A stretch of DNA of 42,421 bases from Opitutia bacterium UBA6410 (GTDB taxonomy: Bacteria > Verrucomicrobiota > Verrucomicrobiia > Opitutales > Intestinicryptomonadaceae). A program made the translations under genes and the position numbers. The stretch covers positions 41,994-84,414 of the forward strand of contig DJPO01000114.1 in assembly GCA_002437405.1 (NCBI GenBank), written 5' to 3'. Of the stretch, positions 31,727-40,222 are shown in pieces (position 1 is the stretch's first letter; each line of letters starts with the position of its first letter). The notes under the pieces were generated by a model. It had not been told where the DNA came from and made no database searches. It saw only the letters and a program-made list of their open reading frames with translations.

Positions 31727-31900
31727 AATTTTTTTTCTTTTTTTGTTTTTTGCGCGAAGGGGCATGTTGTGGTGTTTTTTTTTGCGCGGGGCGGCTTGGT
31801 TCGTGGTTCGGACACTTGTTCTGGCGCGGGCGTAGGAAATTTCGGGACGCGCCCGCTGCGACCCGCAACTCGGGCGTTGCAAGGAAATTCCAACGCAGTG

Positions 31901-31928
31901 TTGACTTGCCCGCGTTTTGGTGTATTTT
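31901..31928 (+). promoter_or_regulatory. Promoter of the esterase gene, predicting a leaderless mRNA
   Basis: TTGACT (31901-31906), a 16 bp spacer and TATTTT (31923-31928) put the transcription start at about 31935, one base before ATG 31936. The arrangement is the same TTGACT/16 bp layout as upstream of rplM and the PEP-CTERM gene. Confidence 0.6.
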
Positions 31929-31935
31929 TCTTCAT

Positions 31936-32817
31936 ATGAAAAAATACATATGTTTGTTGGCGTCCGTCGTAATCGCGGCGGGCGGATTGTTCGCAGCTCC
32001 CCAAAACACAACGATAAAAGTTTGGGACGGCGTAAAAATGCCCGGGAATATCACCAAGCCCCACGACTACTCGAAGTCCAAGTGGAAGCCCCAGATAGCT
32101 TCGGTCGTCGAACCCAAGCTGCACCTGCGGTTGGTCGAGGGCGAAACTCCCCGCGCATTCGTGCTAATCTCCCCTGGAGGCGGATATTCGAACCTTTGGT
32201 CGATTAACGGCGAGGGGCTAAGCTACGCCGACTACTTTAATAAGAACGGAATATCGGCGGGCGTCTTGGAATACAGAGTCCCCGAAAATTTCGACGGGGC
32301 GATGATGGACATTCAGCGCGCAATAAGGCTCGTTCGCAAACACGCAAAGCAATGGAATATCGACCCGAACAAAATCGCGGTGATGGGCTTTTCCGCAGGC
32401 GCGAGTCTCTCGGCGCGCGCGAGTACGAACTTCGACAAAAATTCGTACGAGCCGATTGACGATACCGACAAGCTTTCGGCGCGTCCCGACTTCACGATTT
32501 TGATGTATCCCGCATATTGCTCGCAGCCCGAAAAGGACAGGCGTTTCCATAAGGGCGGGCCGAAGAAGGGCGACGACTACAACACGCGCTACGCAATCGC
32601 CGACTGGAACAAGGTAGGCGAAAAAACTCCCGAGGCGTTTATCGCGCAGACCCAGCCCGACATCTATGTGGACGCGTCCCTCGCGTACTACTTGGCGTTG
32701 AAGGACGCGGGCATTCCCGCCGAATTGCACATGTATCCCACGGGGCAACACGGCGGCATTCCCAGAGACGACGTTCTTGCCGCGCTGCTCAAGAACCTCA
32801 ACAAGAGGTGGAAGTAG
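31936..32817 (+). CDS. Secreted alpha/beta-hydrolase, acetyl-esterase-like
   Basis: Residues 1-20 are a signal peptide, so the enzyme works in the periplasm or outside. The 293 residues show an oxyanion-hole block LISPGGGYSNLW (78-88), the nucleophile elbow GFSAG with Ser153 (151-155), and the C-terminal His272 in GQHGG, an arrangement found in BD-FAE/acetyl-xylan-esterase-like hydrolases and endo-1,4-beta-xylanase B-type proteins. Such enzymes remove acetyl or feruloyl groups from plant or microbial polysaccharides. A GH16 gene follows on the same strand, but a strong terminator separates them. The promoter predicts a leaderless transcript. The exact substrate is unknown. Confidence 0.85.
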   Translation: MKKYICLLASVVIAAGGLFAAPQNTTIKVWDGVKMPGNITKPHDYSKSKWKPQIASVVEPKLHLRLVEGETPRAFVLISPGGGYSNLWSINGEGLSYADYFNKNGISAGVLEYRVPENFDGAMMDIQRAIRLVRKHAKQWNIDPNKIAVMGFSAGASLSARASTNFDKNSYEPIDDTDKLSARPDFTILMYPAYCSQPEKDRRFHKGGPKKGDDYNTRYAIADWNKVGEKTPEAFIAQTQPDIYVDASLAYYLALKDAGIPAELHMYPTGQHGGIPRDDVLAALLKNLNKRWK

Positions 32818-32917
32818 TTTTGCCTTTTTTGCGGCGTTCGCGGCTTCCCCGTCCCTGAAACTTCCACAGGGGGGCGGGGCATTGGAGTTGGGAACGGACG
32901 CTTCGCGAAACATGTCT

Positions 32918-32970
32918 CCGCACGGTCGCGTGAAATTTTCGACAAGATCTACCGTGCGGGGAATTTTTTT
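32918..32970 (+). terminator. Intrinsic terminator after the esterase gene
   Basis: CCGCACGGT (32918-32926) pairs perfectly with ACCGTGCGG (32951-32959) around a 24-base loop, followed by GGAA and seven T (32964-32970). The GH16 gene starts 26 bases later, so read-through from the esterase gene should be limited. Confidence 0.75.
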
Positions 32971-32996
32971 ATAAAATAATAAATCGATAAACTGCT

Positions 32997-33977
32997 ATGA
33001 AAAACGAACTGAAATATTTTGCCATAATGCTCGCGTCCGCGATGTTTCCGCTATGTGCTGTTGCGGCGTTTACGGAAGTTAGCGTAAAAGACAAGCCCGT
33101 TGTGCAAGTTCCATTCAAACCGTTCGCAGACGAATCCCCGAGCCTCCTGCCGCCGAATAAAAAATGGAAACTCGTCTGGAACGACGAATTCAACGGGACG
33201 GAAATCGACAAGACAAAATGGATGTGCCGCGAATCGTTCTGGGGGCAGGATTTCCCCGCATTCGCGCACAACTATGAGGGGGTGGAAATGACGGGCAAAA
33301 CCGTGCGCCTGCACCTATTGCGAAAAGGGGACGACTTCTGCTCGCCGCACCTCCAAACGGGGTCGCTGACATACGACATTCCCAAAGATTCAAAGGGATT
33401 CTGGCCTTTCGGCAAATACCGCAAACCGCTTTTTATGCATAAATACGGCTATTACGAAATCCGCTGCCGACAGCCGAAAAACGCGGGTTGGCACTCGGCT
33501 TTCTGGTTGCAAGCCCCTGGAGTCGGTTCTTCGCCGAATCCCGAAGTTGCGGGCGTCGAAACAGACATAATGGAAAACTACAATCAAATCAAGAAAGGGC
33601 GCATAGTCGGCGGCAACGGTTGGAACGGATACGGCAAAGACAGCAAGTGGTTCGGGCACTTCTCGTGGGAATACGAAGCCGATGCCGACGGTTGGTGCTA
33701 CTACGGCGTGGATTGGTCTCCGAAAGGCTACACATTCTATGCAAACGGCAAAAAGGTCGGAGAGCAAAATAGTCCCGTTTCACACGTCGAACAATTCATT
33801 TTGGTTTCCACCGAACCTGGGGGATACAGAAACACCCAAGGCAACGACGGCGGACTTTCCGCACGCAAACGCGAGTGGGGCAAACCCGTTCCCGAATTGT
33901 TCAAGGCGGTTCTGCCCGACTTCTTTGAAGTGGACTTCGTAAGAGTCTACGACGAAGTTCCGAATAATAGCAGATAG
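32997..33977 (+). CDS. Secreted GH16-family glycoside hydrolase
   Basis: GH16 enzymes are retaining endo-glucanases or galactanases acting on beta-glucans, agar, carrageenan or related glycans. A signal peptide covers about residues 1-23. The jelly-roll fold starts with KLVWNDEFNG (58-67), HKYGYYEIR and HSAFWLQ, and the catalytic signature ETDIME (188-193) has nucleophile Glu188, assisting Asp190 and acid/base Glu193. The C-terminal PDFFEVDFVRVYD is the last family strand. The 326 residues are a single domain without added binding modules. Residues such as EVAGVETDIMEN are closest to laminarinase/agarase-type members, but subfamily needs alignment. It may act with the upstream esterase. Confidence 0.92.
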   Translation: MKNELKYFAIMLASAMFPLCAVAAFTEVSVKDKPVVQVPFKPFADESPSLLPPNKKWKLVWNDEFNGTEIDKTKWMCRESFWGQDFPAFAHNYEGVEMTGKTVRLHLLRKGDDFCSPHLQTGSLTYDIPKDSKGFWPFGKYRKPLFMHKYGYYEIRCRQPKNAGWHSAFWLQAPGVGSSPNPEVAGVETDIMENYNQIKKGRIVGGNGWNGYGKDSKWFGHFSWEYEADADGWCYYGVDWSPKGYTFYANGKKVGEQNSPVSHVEQFILVSTEPGGYRNTQGNDGGLSARKREWGKPVPELFKAVLPDFFEVDFVRVYDEVPNNSR

Positions 33978-34045
33978 AAAGGCGCGGTTATCCGTTCCGC
34001 TATATTTGACTAAGAACGCATTTGAGACGCTTCGCGTCGCCCAAC

Positions 34046-34081
34046 AAAAAAACCGCAATCCCTTTGGGAATGCGGTTTTTT
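34046..34081. terminator. Bidirectional intrinsic terminator between GH16 and tRNA-fMet
   Basis: AAAAAACCGCAATCCC pairs with GGGAATGCGGTTTTTT around TTT with one A-A mismatch. The T-run on either strand can end both the GH16 transcript and the convergent tRNA transcript. Confidence 0.9.
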
Positions 34082-34085
34082 CAAA

Positions 34086-34162
<77 letters not shown>

Positions 34163-34262
34163 TCAATAATTAAGTGCCCTATACAATATAGTTGTTCGGA
34201 GGATTGCAAGAAAATTTTTCGATTATTCTAAATTTTTTCTTTCGCGCCCCCGATTCCCGCGC

Positions 34263-34793
34263 TTAAAACGGCGGAATGAAACGCTTTTTGAACGGCGATA
34301 CGTCCGTGCGTTGCTCGAAAATTTTGAAGAGCTGCGCGCAAATTGCGGCGTCCTCGAACGCGTCGTGGTGCTTGAATCCGCCGAGCCCGAAAGTCTGGGC
34401 GAGCTCGTTGAGCCTGTTTCCGCCGCGCCCGAACATCTTGCGGCTGATTGCCAGCGTGCAGATGTAGTCGAACTCTTCAGCGTCCGCGGGGCGGAATTGC
34501 GCGAGACACGCGCGCAGGCAGGAAATGTCGAACGGCGCATTGTGCGCAACTACCGTGTCGGAAAGTAGCGGGCGGATTTTTCGCCAAATCTGCGGGAAGG
34601 TCGGCGCGCCCTCCACGTCCTGCGGGAAAATCCCGTGAACCTGAATGCATCTGTTGTCGAAATAGGTCTGCGGATTTATCAGCGAATTGAATGTCGCGAC
34701 GGTCTTGCCGTTTTCGACGCGCACAAGCCCCACTGCGCAAACGGAGCAGCGTTCGCAGTTGGCAGTTTCGAAGTCTATTGCCGTGAAGTTCAT
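34263..34793 (-). CDS. DnaQ-like DEDDh 3'-5' exonuclease
   Basis: The 176-residue protein is a single DEDDh exonuclease domain: ExoI motif TAIDFETA with Asp7 and Glu9, ExoII HNAPFDISCL with its Asp, and ExoIII HHDAFEDAA with His and Asp. It also has VHGIFPQDVEGAPTF, a block typical of bacterial DNA polymerase III epsilon-like stand-alone exonucleases. It has no clear beta-clamp or polymerase-binding tail, so it need not be the replicative proofreader. Three or four Cys in NCERCSVCAVG (12-22) might bind a metal. It stands alone between the tRNA and the ribosomal protein operon. Family secure, cellular substrate unknown. Confidence 0.9.
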   Translation of the reverse strand: MNFTAIDFETANCERCSVCAVGLVRVENGKTVATFNSLINPQTYFDNRCIQVHGIFPQDVEGAPTFPQIWRKIRPLLSDTVVAHNAPFDISCLRACLAQFRPADAEEFDYICTLAISRKMFGRGGNRLNELAQTFGLGGFKHHDAFEDAAICAQLFKIFEQRTDVSPFKKRFIPPF

Positions 34794-34998
34794 TGATTGC
34801 CGTGGAGCGGAGCGGCTCGGTTTTCCGCCCTCCGCCTCTATATATAATACTCAAACGCATGCGCGCGCCGCCGCAAGTATTTTGTCGTTCTTCGCAAAAA
34901 AATCCGATTTTTTGAAAATAATGCTTGCAATGTATCTTAAAAAAACAAATATCGGAAAACTATTTTTTATAAAAATTTAGAAAAAACACAAAAAACAC

Positions 34999-35026
34999 TT
35001 GACTAAGTAGGCGCGAATCCTAAAGT
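34999..35026 (+). promoter_or_regulatory. Promoter of the rplM-rpsI operon
   Basis: TTGACT (34999-35004), a 16 bp spacer and TAAAGT (35021-35026) predict a start near 35033. The leader before ATG 35048 is about 15 bases and contains no Shine-Dalgarno sequence. Confidence 0.7.
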
Positions 35027-35047
35027 GCCATACTTTTCTTTACATAG

Positions 35048-35473
35048 ATGAATACGACAATAGCAAAGAAAGACGAGCAGAAGCAATGGTATGTGGTCGA
35101 TGCGACCGACCAAGTGCTGGGTCGTTTGGCCGTAAAAATCGCCAACGTACTCCGCGGACGCCATAAGCCTATTTACACGCCCAATACCGACTGCGGCGAC
35201 CACGTAGTTGTAATCAACGCGGAAAAAATCCGCGTGACCGGCAAAAAGGAAGACCGCAAGGAATATATGTTCTACAGCGGCTACGTCGGCGGCGAAAAAT
35301 ACGTTAAGCTTTCTGATTTTCGCGCACGCAAACCCGAATATATCATCGAAGCGGCGGTCAAGGGAATGCTCCCCAAGAACAAGCTCGCCCGCGATATGTT
35401 CCTCAAGCTGCACGTTTACGCCGGCTCCGAACATCCGCATGCCGCGCAACAACCCAAACCCTTTAACTTCTAA
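35048..35473 (+). CDS. rplM: 50S ribosomal protein L13
   Basis: L13 binds 23S rRNA early in large-subunit assembly. The 141 residues include WYVVDATDQVLGRLA (18-32), the IYTPNTDCGDHVVVINAEKI stretch around 47-66, and KGMLPKNKLARDMFLKLHVY near residue 110-130, all family blocks. The short N-terminal extension before QWYVVDA is normal for the phylum. It forms an operon with rpsI (7-base gap), the near-universal L13-S9 pair. Its mRNA appears to have a very short leader without a Shine-Dalgarno site. Assignment is secure. Confidence 0.98.
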   Translation: MNTTIAKKDEQKQWYVVDATDQVLGRLAVKIANVLRGRHKPIYTPNTDCGDHVVVINAEKIRVTGKKEDRKEYMFYSGYVGGEKYVKLSDFRARKPEYIIEAAVKGMLPKNKLARDMFLKLHVYAGSEHPHAAQQPKPFNF

Positions 35474-35480
35474 TTAAAAT

Positions 35481-35876
35481 ATGAGCGACAGCGAAATTTT
35501 TGTCACCGTCGGTCGCCGCAAGACCTCCGTCGCGCGGGTACGTCTCGGAAAAGGCACAGGCAAGATTCTTGTCAACGAAAAGCCCATCGCCGACTACTGC
35601 TACACCGACCAGCTCCATATGATCGCCACGCGTCCCCTCGTTTGCACGGGCTTGCAGGACGCTGTTGACGCCGACATCAGCGTCAAGGGCGGCGGCCCCG
35701 TCGGTCAGGCGGGCGCAATCAGCCTCGGTATCGCACGCGCCCTCGAAAAGATGGACGCAACTTTGCGAGCGCCCCTCAAGAAGGACGGCTTGATGACTCG
35801 CGACCCCAGAGCCAAGGAACGTAAGAAGTCCGGTCAGCCCGGTGCGCGTAAGCGTTTCCAGTTCTCAAAGCGTTAA
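35481..35876 (+). CDS. rpsI: 30S ribosomal protein S9
   Basis: S9 belongs to the head of the small subunit; its C-terminal tail contacts P-site tRNA. The 131 residues contain VGRRKTSVARVRLGKGTG (11-28), the GGGPVGQAGAISLGIARAL block (about 70-88) and the basic tail ending in RKRFQFSKR, the conserved terminal Lys-Arg that touches the tRNA anticodon. It follows rplM after 7 bases and is followed by an intrinsic terminator. Assignment is secure. Confidence 0.98.
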   Translation: MSDSEIFVTVGRRKTSVARVRLGKGTGKILVNEKPIADYCYTDQLHMIATRPLVCTGLQDAVDADISVKGGGPVGQAGAISLGIARALEKMDATLRAPLKKDGLMTRDPRAKERKKSGQPGARKRFQFSKR

Positions 35877-35900
35877 TCGTTTCAAGAACACTTTCCACTG

Positions 35901-35937
35901 GAGCCCTTCCGCGAATGCGGTGGGGCTTTTGTGTTTT
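35901..35937 (+). terminator. Intrinsic terminator of rplM-rpsI
   Basis: AGCCC (35902-35906) pairs with GGGCT (35922-35927 region), with an inner CCGC-GAAT-GCGG stem, followed by TTTTGTGTTTTT. It begins about 25 bases past the rpsI stop. Confidence 0.75.
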
Positions 35938-35984
35938 TCCCTCTCGGCTCTTTGTACATACTCTATCATACGGCGCGAATCCAT

Positions 35985-36140
35985 GCGGCTTTCGGGAGGC
36001 TTCGGACGTTTTCGGACGGCTACGGAGGCTTTCGGACGTTTTCGAGCGGTTTTTCGGACGGCTTCAGAGGCTTTCGGCGGCTTTCGGAACGGTTTCGGTG
36101 GCTTTCGGGAGCTTCGGGCATTTCGGACGGCTTTGGGCAT
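35985..36140. repeat. Degenerate tandem repeat, GGCTTTCGGACG-like units
   Basis: About a dozen imperfect copies of a roughly 10-12 base unit (GGCTTTCGGACG, GGCTTCGGACG, GTTTTCGGACG, GGTTTCGGTGG and similar) follow one another. On the minus strand, if translated, this would give Lys/Pro/Arg/Ala-rich repeats, but no supported start or family exists. The array lies just past the rpsI terminator. Confidence 0.7.
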
Positions 36141-37019
36141 TATTGTTCGCAGTCTCGAGTTGCGCGCGCGTTGCCCACTGGCGCGTTGGCGTTTGAATAG
36201 GCGCGCGTTGTTCGCAGTCTCGCTTTTGTCTGCGAATTGCGCAATTCCCGTACAAATCCCAGCGCACTTGCCCAGACTGCAACGCTACAGCCCGAACGGC
36301 GACGTTCTCTTCCGAACCGTGGATTTATTCCTGAATTGCGGCATGCCTTCTCGGGCGGCGTGGTTCTCGTTCAGTTGCGGAAATTCTTCCCGAATGGCGG
36401 TGAGCTTGCGGGCTGTCGTGTCCGCGCGGGCTTGCTTGGCGCACTTGACCGTGGCGGCTGCGGCGGCGGAGACAGCTGGCATTTGGGCGGCGTTGAGTGC
36501 AGGTGGCAAATTCGGCTTTCGTCGGGTGCGGCTGGCTAACGGCTGGGGCAACAACGGTCTCGACGGCAAACTTGCGGCTGGCGCGCGGCGGCGGGGAACT
36601 CGGTTGACGTCTGGGTTGCCAATCCTGCGTGCGATGCGTGAAATGCAAAGGTCTGCCAAACGATGCAACAGGGGCGTGATATGCCTTTCGGTGAATGCGC
36701 GTTCTCTTGCCAGCGGCGGTACTTGGGAGTTGAAAATGCTTTTGCGGGGGCTTACGGAGTGCCCATAATTGCGGGGTTCTGCAGTTCGCTGGGCATCCTC
36801 CCTATTCGGATTTGCGCGGTTTGGCGGTCGAGTCTGGAGGATTCGCAAAGCGGCGGTGCGTCGGCATTTCGGCGGGCTGTTTGCGGGGAAATTTTTTTTC
36901 ACGGGGCAGTGAATAATTGAGCGTTCTTTAGGCGCGCGGTGCGGGATTTTTCAAACGCGCCGTGGCAAAACAAAAACAAAAAATTTCAGAATAAAAAACT
37001 ACCGAAAGGTCGGAAAAAT

Positions 37020-38051
37020 ATGTCGAAAATCAAGGCAGGAATAACGGGCGCATCGGGCTATGCCGGCGTCGAAATCGTCAAACTTTTGGCTCGCCACCCG
37101 AACGTCGAGTTGGCGTGCGTAACCTCCCGCAGCTTAGCGGGCACTTCCGTTGCAGATACGATGCCCGCACTCCGCCACCTCCTCCCCGACGGTATGAAAT
37201 TCACGGCGTCCTCGCCCGCAGAACAGGCGAAGATGGACATCGACGTCTGGTTTTTGGCATTGCCGCACGGCGCGGCGGCGGAATACGCAAAGGCGCTCGT
37301 CGAGGCTGGCAAAACGGTTATCGACCTTTCCGCCGACTTCCGCCTGCACTCGCTCGACATCTACCGCGAATACTACAAAGAGGAACACAAAGCCCCCGAG
37401 CTTCTCAAGCTCGGCAAGTATGTAATTCCCGAGCTGTTCCCCGTCTCGAAGTCCGACAAGCTCATAGCGTGCGCGGGCTGCTACCCCACGAGCATACTCG
37501 TTCCGCTCATTCCGCTTATGCGCGCTAACGCAATCGGGCGCGAGCACATTGTAATCGACTCGTACAGCGGCGTTTCGGGCGCGGGCAAGAAGTCCGATTT
37601 GGCGTATGCGTTCTGTGAGAGAAACGAGAGCGCGAAGGCGTACGGGCTGCCCAAACACCGCCATTTGTCGGAAATCGAAGAGGAGCTTTCCCTCGCGGCG
37701 AACGAAAAAATTCTCGTGCAGTTCAATCCGCACCTCGCGCCGATGTCGCGCGGAATTTCGACGACAATCACGCTGCCCGCAAAGGGCGAGGGCGTCGAAA
37801 ACATCTACAAAATCTGGAACGAAACGTACGCGGGCAAGCCGTTTGTCAAAGTGCTGCCCAGCGGCTCGTATCCCGACACCCTCCACGTTTGCGGCACAAA
37901 CCGCTGCGACATCGCCGCGGTCTACGACCCGCGCACGAAGAACATCGTAATCTGTTCGGTAATCGACAACATCGTCAAGGGCGCGAGCGGTCAGGCGGTT
38001 CAGATTATGAACCTGATTTTCGGCTTTGACGAAACGGCTGGATTGCTCTAA
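37020..38051 (+). CDS. argC: N-acetyl-gamma-glutamyl-phosphate reductase
   Basis: ArgC reduces N-acetylglutamyl phosphate to the semialdehyde with NADPH, the third step of arginine synthesis. The 343 residues show the NADP fold GITGASGYAGVEIVKLL (7-23), and the catalytic Cys block ACAGCYPTS (about residue 145-153) with SGVSGAGKK following, and SEIEEEL. ATG 37020 is preceded by GAAAGG at 37004-37009; a longer in-frame start at 36939 would add non-homologous residues. It heads the argCJBDF operon with 24 bases to argJ. Assignment is secure. Confidence 0.97.
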   Translation: MSKIKAGITGASGYAGVEIVKLLARHPNVELACVTSRSLAGTSVADTMPALRHLLPDGMKFTASSPAEQAKMDIDVWFLALPHGAAAEYAKALVEAGKTVIDLSADFRLHSLDIYREYYKEEHKAPELLKLGKYVIPELFPVSKSDKLIACAGCYPTSILVPLIPLMRANAIGREHIVIDSYSGVSGAGKKSDLAYAFCERNESAKAYGLPKHRHLSEIEEELSLAANEKILVQFNPHLAPMSRGISTTITLPAKGEGVENIYKIWNETYAGKPFVKVLPSGSYPDTLHVCGTNRCDIAAVYDPRTKNIVICSVIDNIVKGASGQAVQIMNLIFGFDETAGLL

Positions 38052-38075
38052 TTTCAATGGAAATTTAAAAACAAA

Positions 38076-39314
38076 ATGAAGGAAAAATTCGACATCGAAG
38101 TGCGCGAGGACGTTTCGGGACTCGGGCTTGTAAAGGGATTCAAAGTCGGCGCGGCGGCGTGCGACATCAGAAATAAAAACGACTACGAACGCCTCGACTT
38201 GGCTCTCGTGGTTTCGGAAACTCCCGCCGACGCCGCGGGCGTGTTTACGACAAACGACGTAAAAGCGTCGCCCGTATTGCTGGACATCGCCCGCTTGAAC
38301 GCCTCGCCCAAAATGCGCGCGATAGTCGCCAACAGCGGCAACGCAAACGCCTGCACGGGCACGCGCGGCGACGAAGACTCCGACAAAATGTGCGCCCTCG
38401 CGGCGGCCGCAGTCGGCTGCGAAAAGTCGCAGGTATTGGTCTGCTCGACGGGCAGAATCGGCGAATTTATGCCGATGGAGAAAGTCGCAAAGGGCGTGGC
38501 GGAAGCCGCGGCGGGGCTTTCGAACTCGGACGAACGCAGCGTGGCGGCAAGCCGCGCGATAATGACTTCCGACACCCGCCCCAAGACGGTAATCGCGACA
38601 GTTTCGTTCGGCGGGCGCAAGATTTCGGTCGCGGGAATGGCGAAGGGCGCGGGAATGATTGAGCCGAATATGGCGACGATGCTCGCGTTCATAGTCTCGG
38701 ACGCTGCGGTCGAACAAAAGCTCCTCAAAAAGCTCCTCAAGGAATGCGCCGACAAGACTTTCAACAGAATGACGGTAGACGGCGACATGAGCACCAACGA
38801 CACCGTTCTCTGCCTCTGCAACGGCGCGGGCGGCGTTTCGGTCGACGAATCCGACGAAACCGCTCTCGAGGCGTTCAAGGCTGCGTTGCTGGCGGTCTCC
38901 CGCGCGCTCGCCCGCAAAATCGTGGGCGACGGCGAGAAAATCACGAAGGTCGTTGAAGTCAAAGTAAGCGGCGCGCGCGACATCGCGCAGGCGGAGAAAA
39001 TCTGCCGCAGTATCGGAAATTCGCTTTTGGTGAAGTCGTCGTGGTTCGGCGAAGACCCGAATTGGGGGCGTCTCACGGACGCGGCGGGCTACGCGCGTAC
39101 GGGGCTCGAATACTACAAAATCGACCTCGACTACGACGGCGTCGCGGTTCTGAAAAAGGGGCAGCCCGTTGCGGAAAACAAGCCGCTTTGGAAGAAAATC
39201 GTCTCGCAGAAAACGTTTACGATAAATATGAACCTCAATCTCGGCGACGCGGAGGAATCTATTCTCGCCGCCGACCTGACCGAGGGATACGTCAATTTCA
39301 ACAAGGGCGAATAG
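38076..39314 (+). CDS. argJ: Glutamate N-acetyltransferase / ornithine acetyltransferase
   Basis: ArgJ moves the acetyl group from N-acetylornithine to glutamate, recycling it; bifunctional members also use acetyl-CoA. The 412 residues contain the self-cleavage region KGAGMIEPNMATMLAF (about residues 190-205), where the Thr of ATML becomes the N-terminal nucleophile of the beta chain, and NRMTVDGDMSTNDT further on. GNANACTG (about 90) is the oxyanion region. Presence of argJ and absence of argE in this operon indicates the cyclic pathway. Whether it can also perform the first acetylation cannot be told by eye. Gap of 13 bases to argB. Confidence 0.97.
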   Translation: MKEKFDIEVREDVSGLGLVKGFKVGAAACDIRNKNDYERLDLALVVSETPADAAGVFTTNDVKASPVLLDIARLNASPKMRAIVANSGNANACTGTRGDEDSDKMCALAAAAVGCEKSQVLVCSTGRIGEFMPMEKVAKGVAEAAAGLSNSDERSVAASRAIMTSDTRPKTVIATVSFGGRKISVAGMAKGAGMIEPNMATMLAFIVSDAAVEQKLLKKLLKECADKTFNRMTVDGDMSTNDTVLCLCNGAGGVSVDESDETALEAFKAALLAVSRALARKIVGDGEKITKVVEVKVSGARDIAQAEKICRSIGNSLLVKSSWFGEDPNWGRLTDAAGYARTGLEYYKIDLDYDGVAVLKKGQPVAENKPLWKKIVSQKTFTINMNLNLGDAEESILAADLTEGYVNFNKGE

Positions 39315-39327
39315 CCCGATTACGGCA

Positions 39328-40218
39328 ATGGAAATTTCGGAAGTCTCGAAGAAGGCGGGAGTGCTGATTGAGGCAATCTCGTACATCAAGCGTTTCAAGG
39401 GCTCGGTGTTCGTGGTCAAATACGGCGGCGCGTTTATGGACGACCCCGACCCGCAAATCCGCGCGTCGGTCGCCAACGACATCGCGTTTTTGGCGGCGGT
39501 CGGAATCCGCGTAGTCGTGGTTCACGGCGGCGGCAAGGCGATAAGCCGCGCGATGACCGCCGCGGGGCTTCAGCCGAATTTCCGCAACGGAATGCGCGTT
39601 ACCGACGAAAAAACCGTCTCGATTGTCGAGGACGTTTTGAACAACTCGGTCAACGGCGAAATCGTCGAGCTGCTCAAGGCGGGCGGTTGCGACGCCGTGT
39701 CGGTGAAGGGCAACAGCCTTTTGAAGTGCAAAAAACTCGTCCCCAAGGACGAGAACGGCGCGGACGTGGACATCGGCTACGTCGGCGTAATCGACTCCGT
39801 AGACGCGCTTGAAATCGAGCGCATTTTGGAGTCTGGCAAAACACCCGTGATTTCCCCGATAGCAATCGGCGGCGACGGCCACGCGTACAACACGAACGCG
39901 GACGTCGCGGCGGCGGCAGTCGCAAAGGCGTTGAAGGCGCGCAGGCTCGTATTCCTCTGCGACGTCCCCGGCCTTATGCGCGACCCTAAAGACCGCTCGA
40001 CGCTCATCTCCCACCTCAAGGTTTCGGAGGTTGCTCCGCTCGAGAAGTCGGGCGTAATCGGCGGCGGAATGATGCCCAAAGTCGACAGCGGCGTTGACGC
40101 AATCGCGCACGGGGTAAAGCGCGTGCACTTTGTGGACGGCTACCTGCCGCACAGCATTTTGTTGGAAATTTTCACAGACAAGGGAATCGGCACGGAAATA
40201 GTCGCCGACTCGAAATAA
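39328..40218 (+). CDS. argB: Acetylglutamate kinase
   Basis: ArgB phosphorylates N-acetylglutamate. The 296 residues include VVKYGGAFMDD (about 29-39), VHGGGKAISRAM with its Gly-rich phosphate loop (about 64-75), NGMRVTDEKTV, and the C-terminal MMPKVDSGVDAIAHGVKRVHFVDG region, typical of the amino-acid kinase fold. The N-terminal helix VLIEAISYIKRFKG matches the hexameric arginine-inhibited type, so feedback inhibition by arginine is likely. It is followed by argD after 4 bases. Assignment is secure; regulation is inferred from family. Confidence 0.97.
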   Translation: MEISEVSKKAGVLIEAISYIKRFKGSVFVVKYGGAFMDDPDPQIRASVANDIAFLAAVGIRVVVVHGGGKAISRAMTAAGLQPNFRNGMRVTDEKTVSIVEDVLNNSVNGEIVELLKAGGCDAVSVKGNSLLKCKKLVPKDENGADVDIGYVGVIDSVDALEIERILESGKTPVISPIAIGGDGHAYNTNADVAAAAVAKALKARRLVFLCDVPGLMRDPKDRSTLISHLKVSEVAPLEKSGVIGGGMMPKVDSGVDAIAHGVKRVHFVDGYLPHSILLEIFTDKGIGTEIVADSK

Positions 40219-40222
40219 AGCT

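Larger units (their letters stand above)
35877..37019. other. 1.1 kb rpsI-argC spacer with no recognisable gene
   Basis: After the rpsI terminator I see no convincing gene up to argC. Long open frames on both strands are Arg/Ala/Ser-rich, overlap each other and show no family motif, as expected from G+C-rich non-coding DNA. The left part holds a degenerate tandem repeat (35985-36140). A perfect 15-base direct repeat, TTGTTCGCAGTCTCG, occurs at 36143-36157 and 36208-36222. The right end (36905-37019) should contain the argC promoter and a possible GGCGCG/CGCGCC hairpin around 36930-36960. A decayed gene or an insertion remnant is possible. Confidence 0.55.

Noticed and set aside
35985..36222. 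CRISPR-like array
   Set aside because: Repeat units are only about 10-12 bases, degenerate and without regular spacers; no cas genes are present.
35842..36768. Long open frame over the rpsI-argC spacer
   Set aside because: It starts inside rpsI, runs through the terminator and the tandem repeat, is Arg/Ser/Ala-rich and shows no family motif; opposite-strand frames are equally long, as expected for G+C-rich non-coding DNA.
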